Assembly: GCA_963973795.1 (NCBI GenBank)
Contig: CAXBAF010000008.1
Location: forward strand, 1 to 64,000
From: UBA1926 sp002337215
Lineage (GTDB): Bacteria; Planctomycetota; Phycisphaerae; Phycisphaerales; UBA1924
Direction of reading: 5' to 3'
DNA: 64,000 nucleotides
Under the pieces are notes generated by a model, which saw nothing but the letters and a program-made list of their open reading frames with translations, searched no databases and was not told the DNA's origin. Each line of letters opens with the position of its first letter. Within the stretch, counting starts at the first letter, position 1. Positions 59,463-64,000 of this stretch are shown here, one piece after another. A program made the translations under genes and the position numbers.

Positions 59463-60383
59463 ATCCGCCAGATTGACCTCCAGGACGCCGAGACCACCAT
59501 CGCGGTGTTCCGAGAGGGCGCTGCGGCGAACCGCACGGCCGGCTGTCGACGCGGCTCGATTGACCTCATCGAACCGCCCGGGACGCTGATCGCGACCGGC
59601 GACCTTCACGACAACCCGCTGCACCTGCAGCGGCTCGTGAACATCGCGGGCTTCGAGGGGCACGCCGACGACGACACCCAGGCGCTCGAGCTCGACCGCT
59701 ACCCACAGCCCCACCACCTGCTGCTCCACGAGGTCATCCACTCCGACCGGCTGATGAACGGGATGGATTTCTCGTACCGCGCCCTCGCCCGCGTCGCCGC
59801 GCTCAAGGCCGACCACCCCGAGCTCGTCCACACGCTGCTCGCCAACCACGAGCTGAGCCAGATCATCGGCGCCGGCATCATCAAGGACGGCATCAAGGTC
59901 GTCGAGGCCTTCAACGACGGCGTTGACTACGTGTTCGGCGACGACGCCCAGGACGTCAACGACGCGATCGAGGAGTTCGTCCGCTCCATGCCCATCGCGC
60001 TGCGGTGCGTCTCCAAGATCGGCGACATCCTCTGCGCCCACAGTCTCCCGGGCATCGGCATGATGAACAAGTTCGACCCCACCGTCATCGAACGAGACCT
60101 TACCGACGACGACTACGTCCCCCGCCAGGGCTCGGCCCACCTGCTCGTCTGGGGTCGCGGCTACGACAACGAGCAGCTCGAGGACCTCGTCGAGCGATGG
60201 GGCATCAACATGTTCATCCTGGGGCACGAGCATGTCACCGGGGGTGTCCAGCTCGTGGAACCCAACGCGATCGTTCTCAACAGCGACCACCACGAGGGTG
60301 TCTATCTCCCCATCGACCTCGAGAACCCGCCCAGGCCGGAAAACGTCGCGGGGATGGTGCACCGGCTCGCCGACGTCATGTAA
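59463..60383 (+). CDS. PPP-type metallophosphatase, candidate ATC start
   Basis: A predicted metal-dependent Ser/Thr phosphatase or related hydrolase, 306 residues. LIATGDLHDNPLHL is the first metal block (GDxH), LLANHELSQ the GNHE-like block (Gly changed to Ala) and ILGHEHVTG a further metal His pair. No ATG or TTG fits the beginning. AGGAGG at 59450-59455 is followed after 7 nt by ATC at 59463, and coding continues in frame at once (RQIDLQDAETTIAVF). A GTG at 59505 is the conventional choice but lacks a Shine-Dalgarno. The kinase gene ends 34 bp upstream. Confidence 0.82.
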   Translation: MRQIDLQDAETTIAVFREGAAANRTAGCRRGSIDLIEPPGTLIATGDLHDNPLHLQRLVNIAGFEGHADDDTQALELDRYPQPHHLLLHEVIHSDRLMNGMDFSYRALARVAALKADHPELVHTLLANHELSQIIGAGIIKDGIKVVEAFNDGVDYVFGDDAQDVNDAIEEFVRSMPIALRCVSKIGDILCAHSLPGIGMMNKFDPTVIERDLTDDDYVPRQGSAHLLVWGRGYDNEQLEDLVERWGINMFILGHEHVTGGVQLVEPNAIVLNSDHHEGVYLPIDLENPPRPENVAGMVHRLADVM

Positions 60384-60460
60384 CGAGAACGAGTCCGCCC
60401 GCCCCACTCCCACACCAGACCCACGCGAAACCCCGAGATACCCGGGGCCGTATACCCGGT

Positions 60461-61435
60461 ATGCCGGAAGGGGATCATCACTGCGGCCAGGCCGAATGCC
60501 CACGCTGTGGCTACGACCTCTGCGGCGAGACCGACCGCTGGACCGACACCTGCCCGCTCGAGAGCACCTGCCCTGAATGTGGACTCGATATCCGCTGGAC
60601 GTACGTGTTCGGCCCGATGCAGGCCATGCCCAGGTGGAGCGTCGAACACCCGACACGGCGGTTCCCACGCGCCGCGGCCGGGACGTTCTTCCGATCGCTG
60701 CTGCCTCGACGCTTCTGGCAGTCGCTCGTCATGTCATCGCACGCCGGCCTCGGGTCGCTCTTCGCGTACGCCCTCATCGGAACGATCGCGGTCAGCCTGC
60801 TCGCCGCCGTACCGGAACTCGCGATCGACGCGAAATTCGGATTCCTGCAGAACTACATCACGCCGACCCAGCACCCGTGGAGCACCCCGACCCGGCTCGA
60901 CGCGACGTATCACGGACTGAGCATCATCCTCGCCCCGTTCGGCACGTTCTGGTGGTCGCGCTCCAACTGGCCGATCCCGGACATCGAATGGGAGCTCTTG
61001 CTCCCGCCCCTGTTCGTCGCGCTCTGCCCCGCGGCCTACCTCTGCCTGCCGTCCACGCTCAACGCGTGCAAGGTCCGCAAGACGCATGTGGCCAGAGCAT
61101 TCCTGCTGAGCATCCCCGCCGCGATCTTCAGCTTCGAGCTGCTCTATCTCGGCCACATACTGCTCATCACCGGGTTCTCGAACGCCACCGGGCGGTTGCT
61201 CAGCTTCCTCTATTTCATCGAACCCATCGCGGCCGCGGGGGTGCTCTGGATACTCCCGCTTTTCGCCCTGCAATGGACGTGGTGGCACGCCGTGAACAAG
61301 CGATACCTCCGACTCCCGAACCCCCGAGCGATCACACTCGCGATGCTCGCCATCGCGGCACTCGCGACCCTGATCCCGTTGTTCGCGTTCACGCCGGCCG
61401 GGGTCCAACTCGTCAGAGTGCTCGGCCTTGCCTGA
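60461..61435 (+). CDS. Membrane protein with N-terminal zinc ribbon
   Basis: A 324-residue protein. CPRCGYDLCGETDR and STCPECGLDI form a two-CxxC zinc ribbon (about 12-44). The remainder has five or six transmembrane helices, such as FAYALIGTIAVSLLAAVPEL and ITLAMLAIAALATLIPLFAF, with short loops. Such 'zinc-ribbon plus membrane' proteins are frequent in planctomycetes and have no known role. MPEGDHHC is the start; the upstream frame overlaps the phosphatase and is shadow. Confidence 0.75.
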   Translation: MPEGDHHCGQAECPRCGYDLCGETDRWTDTCPLESTCPECGLDIRWTYVFGPMQAMPRWSVEHPTRRFPRAAAGTFFRSLLPRRFWQSLVMSSHAGLGSLFAYALIGTIAVSLLAAVPELAIDAKFGFLQNYITPTQHPWSTPTRLDATYHGLSIILAPFGTFWWSRSNWPIPDIEWELLLPPLFVALCPAAYLCLPSTLNACKVRKTHVARAFLLSIPAAIFSFELLYLGHILLITGFSNATGRLLSFLYFIEPIAAAGVLWILPLFALQWTWWHAVNKRYLRLPNPRAITLAMLAIAALATLIPLFAFTPAGVQLVRVLGLA

Positions 61436-61466
61436 AATCGGGTGCGCCGTCCAAACGGAGCGGTCG

Positions 61467-61877
61467 TCACAGGAGCCGAGCCATCTGTCGGCCCATCTCA
61501 GCCACCCGCTCTTTGGCAATCTCGATCGGCTTCCATTGCATGCTCAGCCCGCCCGACGCCGCCTTCGGGATCACGTGGAAGTGCACGTGCATGACCTCCT
61601 GGCCCGCCTCCGACCCGTTGTTCTGCAGCACGTTGCATGCGGAGACGCCCGTGACCCTCTCGACCGCCCGCGCGATCCGGGGCAGGACCTTCCCCACCGC
61701 CGCCGCCGCGCCGTCGGAGAGTTCTCCCAACGTTTCGGCGGGTTCCTTGGGGATGACGAGCACGTGCCCCTCAACGAGCGGATTGATGTCCATGATCGCG
61801 ATCACGGCCTCGTCCTCAAAGATCCGCTGGGCGGGGATTTCGTTCCGAATGATTTTGCTGAAGATCGAATCGCTCAT
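61467..61877 (-). CDS. HIT-family nucleotide-binding protein
   Basis: A 136-residue histidine-triad hydrolase or transferase. SIFSKIIRNEIPAQRIFEDE is the usual N-terminus, LVEGHVLVIPKEP the middle block and VMHVHFHVIP the HxHxH catalytic motif. Known members cleave nucleoside phosphoramidates or dinucleotides. It stands alone, convergent with the zinc-ribbon membrane gene, with 31 bp between stops. Confidence 0.94.
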   Translation of the reverse strand: MSDSIFSKIIRNEIPAQRIFEDEAVIAIMDINPLVEGHVLVIPKEPAETLGELSDGAAAAVGKVLPRIARAVERVTGVSACNVLQNNGSEAGQEVMHVHFHVIPKAASGGLSMQWKPIEIAKERVAEMGRQMARLL

Positions 61878-62056
61878 CTTTCCATTCTAACGAACCACCC
61901 GGGCCCGCCGCTTTTCACACCTTGGACCCCGCGAGACGGACCTCCGACGGAAAACGCGGGTTGTTTTAGGGAACACTTCACAGTTCCCCCTCTTTGTGGT
62001 ATTTTCCATCAACGTCCCGCCGTCCGCGGGACGCCGGGCAAGGGGGATCACTGATC

Positions 62057-62476
62057 ATGACGTGTGTTGTTTCTTCGGTGCTGGCCGCTGCGCTGGCGTG
62101 CGCTCTGACCACCGAGGCACAGGCCCAGCCATACGCCATCGACTGGTCCACCATCGACGGGGGCGGCGGGACCGTGCAGGGCGGGTCATACTCCCTGAGC
62201 GGCACCATCGGGCAGCCCGACGCGTCGGCACCATTGGCCGGCCCCACCTACACGTTCACCGGCGGGTTCTGGCCCGGCGTCGGCGCCGTCTCGACGGCCT
62301 GCAACCCCGCGGATCTTGCAGAACCGTTCGGCACACTCGATCTCTCCGACATCTCGATCTTCGTCACGGCGTTCCAGGCCCTCGAGCCGGCCGCTGACCT
62401 CGCGCCCCCGTCCGGGGTGTTCGATCTCGCCGATATCACCGTCTTCGTCACGGCGTTCCTCGCCGGGTGTCCCTGA
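62057..62476 (+). CDS. Small secreted protein ending in a GC-type dockerin-like domain
   Basis: A 139-residue protein with signal peptide (VSSVLAAALACALTTEAQAQ). The short body (YAIDWSTIDGGGGTVQGGSY, LSGTIGQPDA, GPTYTFTGGFWPGV) is a pattern common in planctomycete secreted proteins. It ends with two dockerin-like half-repeats (FGTLDLSDISIFVTAFQAL and GVFDLADITVFVTAFLAGCP). The first lacks one of the usual Asp ligands. The ATG at 62057 follows a G-rich AGGGGGA at somewhat long spacing. Confidence 0.75.
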   Translation: MTCVVSSVLAAALACALTTEAQAQPYAIDWSTIDGGGGTVQGGSYSLSGTIGQPDASAPLAGPTYTFTGGFWPGVGAVSTACNPADLAEPFGTLDLSDISIFVTAFQALEPAADLAPPSGVFDLADITVFVTAFLAGCP

Positions 62477-62580
62477 TCGCCAGCGCTGACGCGGAAACCG
62501 TGTCGGCCCACTGCACTGTGTTGATTTGAATGTGTTCGATCGCCCGTCGATACACGCGCGGGCATGGAGGAGGAAGTCCC

Positions 62581-64000
62581 ATGGGTTCGTCACGCCTGTC
62601 TCGCCGTCTCGCCGGCCTCGTCGCCTTCGCCTGCATCGCGGGCACCGCCGCGCCCGCACTGGCGCTCGCCGACCCCGGCACCGGGTTCACCTACCAGGGC
62701 TCGCTGAGCCAGAACGGATCGCCCGTCACCGGGCTCCGCGACATGCGCTTCCGCCTCTACGACGCCGCGACCGGCGGCACACCCATCGAGACCGTGCAGG
62801 CCTTCAACGTCGACATCTCGGGCGGCCTGTTCAGCGTCGAGGTCGACTTCGGCGCCGGGCCGTGGACCGCGAACGAGCAACTCTGGGTCGAGATCGAGGC
62901 CGGCCCCGCCGATCAGTCGCAGTCCTACGAGGTCATCGGCCGGCAGAAACTCACCGCCACGCCGTACGCGCTCAACACACGCGGCATCGATGTCGAGGCG
63001 AACAACAACATCACCGTCGGCGCGACACTGAGCCTCGAGAACCCCGCCGAATCAACCTGGTCGGTCTTCTCGGGCAGCCAGGGACGCTTCGGCATCCAGG
63101 ACACCACAGGACCAAACACCCGCTTCCTCATCGATTCGGCCGGCAAGGTCGGCATCGGGACCCTCGCCCCCGCGCGGCTCCTCCACTTGGATGATGGGTT
63201 CGTCATCGGCTCAGACACCATCCAGCCCAACACGGATCTGCTCATCTCCTCGCAGGACGCGGGCCTCACGATGGTCAGCGATCAGTCGGGCTCGGTGGGC
63301 TCGTTCCTCGACCTGATGGAGCAGGACGGTGCCGGGGCGCTCATCGACAACTGGTCGATGATCAGACGCACCCCCGCAGAGAACAGCCGGCTCGAGTTTC
63401 GCTACGGCCCGAACCGGGGCGCGAGCGTCAACGACCTCGTCATGTCGATGCTGCCCAACGGCAACGTCGGCATCGGCACCGACGAACCGACCTGGGACCT
63501 CACCATCGCCGGCACGGTCGGGGCCGACGAGGCACGTATCGACGAGGCACGTATCGTTGAACTCAGGGCGACCAAGGGCGCGGTCGGCCTGTTCGCCTTT
63601 GGGCGGGCGGATACCGAGCTGCAGGTCGTTCGCGACTCGGGCCGCGTCGGGCTCCGCGTCGAACCCAGCGGGGTGAACTCGGACGCCGAGGCCGCGATCT
63701 TCAACGGCGATGTGCGGCTGGGCCATGTCGAGCCGGGTAACCAGGACACGCTGTTTGTCAACCGGATCGAGGCGAACCCCCGCGCCGGTACAACCGGCCC
63801 TGACTTCATGTCCATCATCGCCGGCGGCATCTTTATGCCAACAATCGTCGGTGTCGGTGGCACCATCTCAAACGGCGAGACGCAACTGGTTGTGCAAGCC
63901 GATGACGATGCGTTCAGGACATCGATCTTCAAGGCATTGACGCCCGCGTTCGCTGAAGTCTTCGACATCCGCACCAACGGGCTGGTCGTCTGCAACGGAG
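62581..64000 (+). CDS. Large secreted surface protein with tail-fibre-like repeats (3' partial)
   Basis: An open frame from the ATG at 62581 (GAGGAGGAA 6 nt upstream) to the window end, at least 473 residues. The signal peptide ends near residue 30 (PALALAD). Then FTYQGSLSQNGSPVTGLRDM, RFRLYDAATGGTP and VEVDFGAGPWTANEQLWVEI form a β-domain common to large planctomycete exported proteins. Repeats of the pattern GKVGIGTLAPARLLHL, GNVGIGTDEPTWDLTI follow, resembling phage tail-fibre or spike stems. A 15-bp tandem duplication adds DEARI. It may continue to a trimeric autoproteolytic or dockerin end beyond the window. Confidence 0.75.
   Translation, partial: MGSSRLSRRLAGLVAFACIAGTAAPALALADPGTGFTYQGSLSQNGSPVTGLRDMRFRLYDAATGGTPIETVQAFNVDISGGLFSVEVDFGAGPWTANEQLWVEIEAGPADQSQSYEVIGRQKLTATPYALNTRGIDVEANNNITVGATLSLENPAESTWSVFSGSQGRFGIQDTTGPNTRFLIDSAGKVGIGTLAPARLLHLDDGFVIGSDTIQPNTDLLISSQDAGLTMVSDQSGSVGSFLDLMEQDGAGALIDNWSMIRRTPAENSRLEFRYGPNRGASVNDLVMSMLPNGNVGIGTDEPTWDLTIAGTVGADEARIDEARIVELRATKGAVGLFAFGRADTELQVVRDSGRVGLRVEPSGVNSDAEAAIFNGDVRLGHVEPGNQDTLFVNRIEANPRAGTTGPDFMSIIAGGIFMPTIVGVGGTISNGETQLVVQADDDAFRTSIFKALTPAFAEVFDIRTNGLVVCNG
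63526..63555 (+). repeat. Exact 15-bp tandem duplication
   Basis: GACGAGGCACGTATC occurs twice in direct succession (63526-63540, 63541-63555), giving Asp-Glu-Ala-Arg-Ile twice in the surface protein. Identity at the DNA level suggests a recent slippage event, or phase variation that leaves the frame intact. Confidence 0.85.

Overview
The window is high-GC, densely coded bacterial chromosome. Several features point to a planctomycete of the class Phycisphaerae. There are four proteins with the short dockerin-like, C-terminal 'GCP' domain common in that group, and a large PA14/propeller/DUF1080/ThuA protein of planctomycete type. Many genes lack a strong Shine-Dalgarno sequence, and domain fusions are frequent. 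No tRNA, rRNA, CRISPR array or insertion sequence was recognised.

Layout. 1-3.7 kb: end of a histidine operon with unusual fusions (HisH-HisF, then HisA-HisI-HisE, then HisD). 4-7.7 kb: RecQ and a mechanosensitive channel, after a palindrome-rich spacer. 7.8-13.8 kb: a sugar locus (Gfo/Idh/MocA oxidoreductase, TIM-barrel isomerase, divergent 1214-residue multidomain secreted protein). 14-17 kb: infA, der, a small membrane protein and a lipoprotein. 17-19.5 kb: an NfeD-like/flotillin pair split by a REP-like palindrome. 19.8-23.3 kb: two regulators, tsaB and arfB. 23.4-27.9 kb: outer-membrane protein, HU with a long leader, a dockerin protein, nadA and a PilZ protein. 28-34.6 kb: two divergent glycosyltransferases, a cysteine-rich dockerin protein, a cysteine-rich repeat protein and dinB. 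34.7-46.2 kb: rplK-rplA-rplJ-rplL and rpoB-rpoC on the minus strand, as two units separated by a clear terminator and about 650 bp. 46.4-51.4 kb: secreted or lipoprotein genes of unknown role, including an AT-richer three-gene unit whose first gene is frameshifted. 51.5-58.2 kb: uppP, two SpoU-type methyltransferases, a tandem pair of thioredoxin-fold proteins and an amidase-like protein. 58.5-61.9 kb: Ser/Thr kinase next to a PPP-type phosphatase, a zinc-ribbon membrane protein and a HIT protein. 62-64 kb: a small dockerin protein and a large surface protein cut off by the window end.

Genes that appear to work together: the histidine genes (overlapping or 9 nt apart); the oxidoreductase, isomerase and ThuA/DUF1080 protein, probably in keto-sugar breakdown; the NfeD-like/flotillin membrane pair; the kinase and phosphatase, a possible reversible phosphorylation switch; and the dockerin/metalloprotease-like/unknown unit at 48.3-51.4 kb, the least explained part of the window. 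The strongest observations are the HIS4/HIS7-like histidine fusions, the degenerate second zinc site of RpoC, a candidate ATC start codon behind a perfect Shine-Dalgarno sequence, the internal repeats of the cysteine-rich protein at 32.3-33.2 kb, and the kinase/phosphatase pair.
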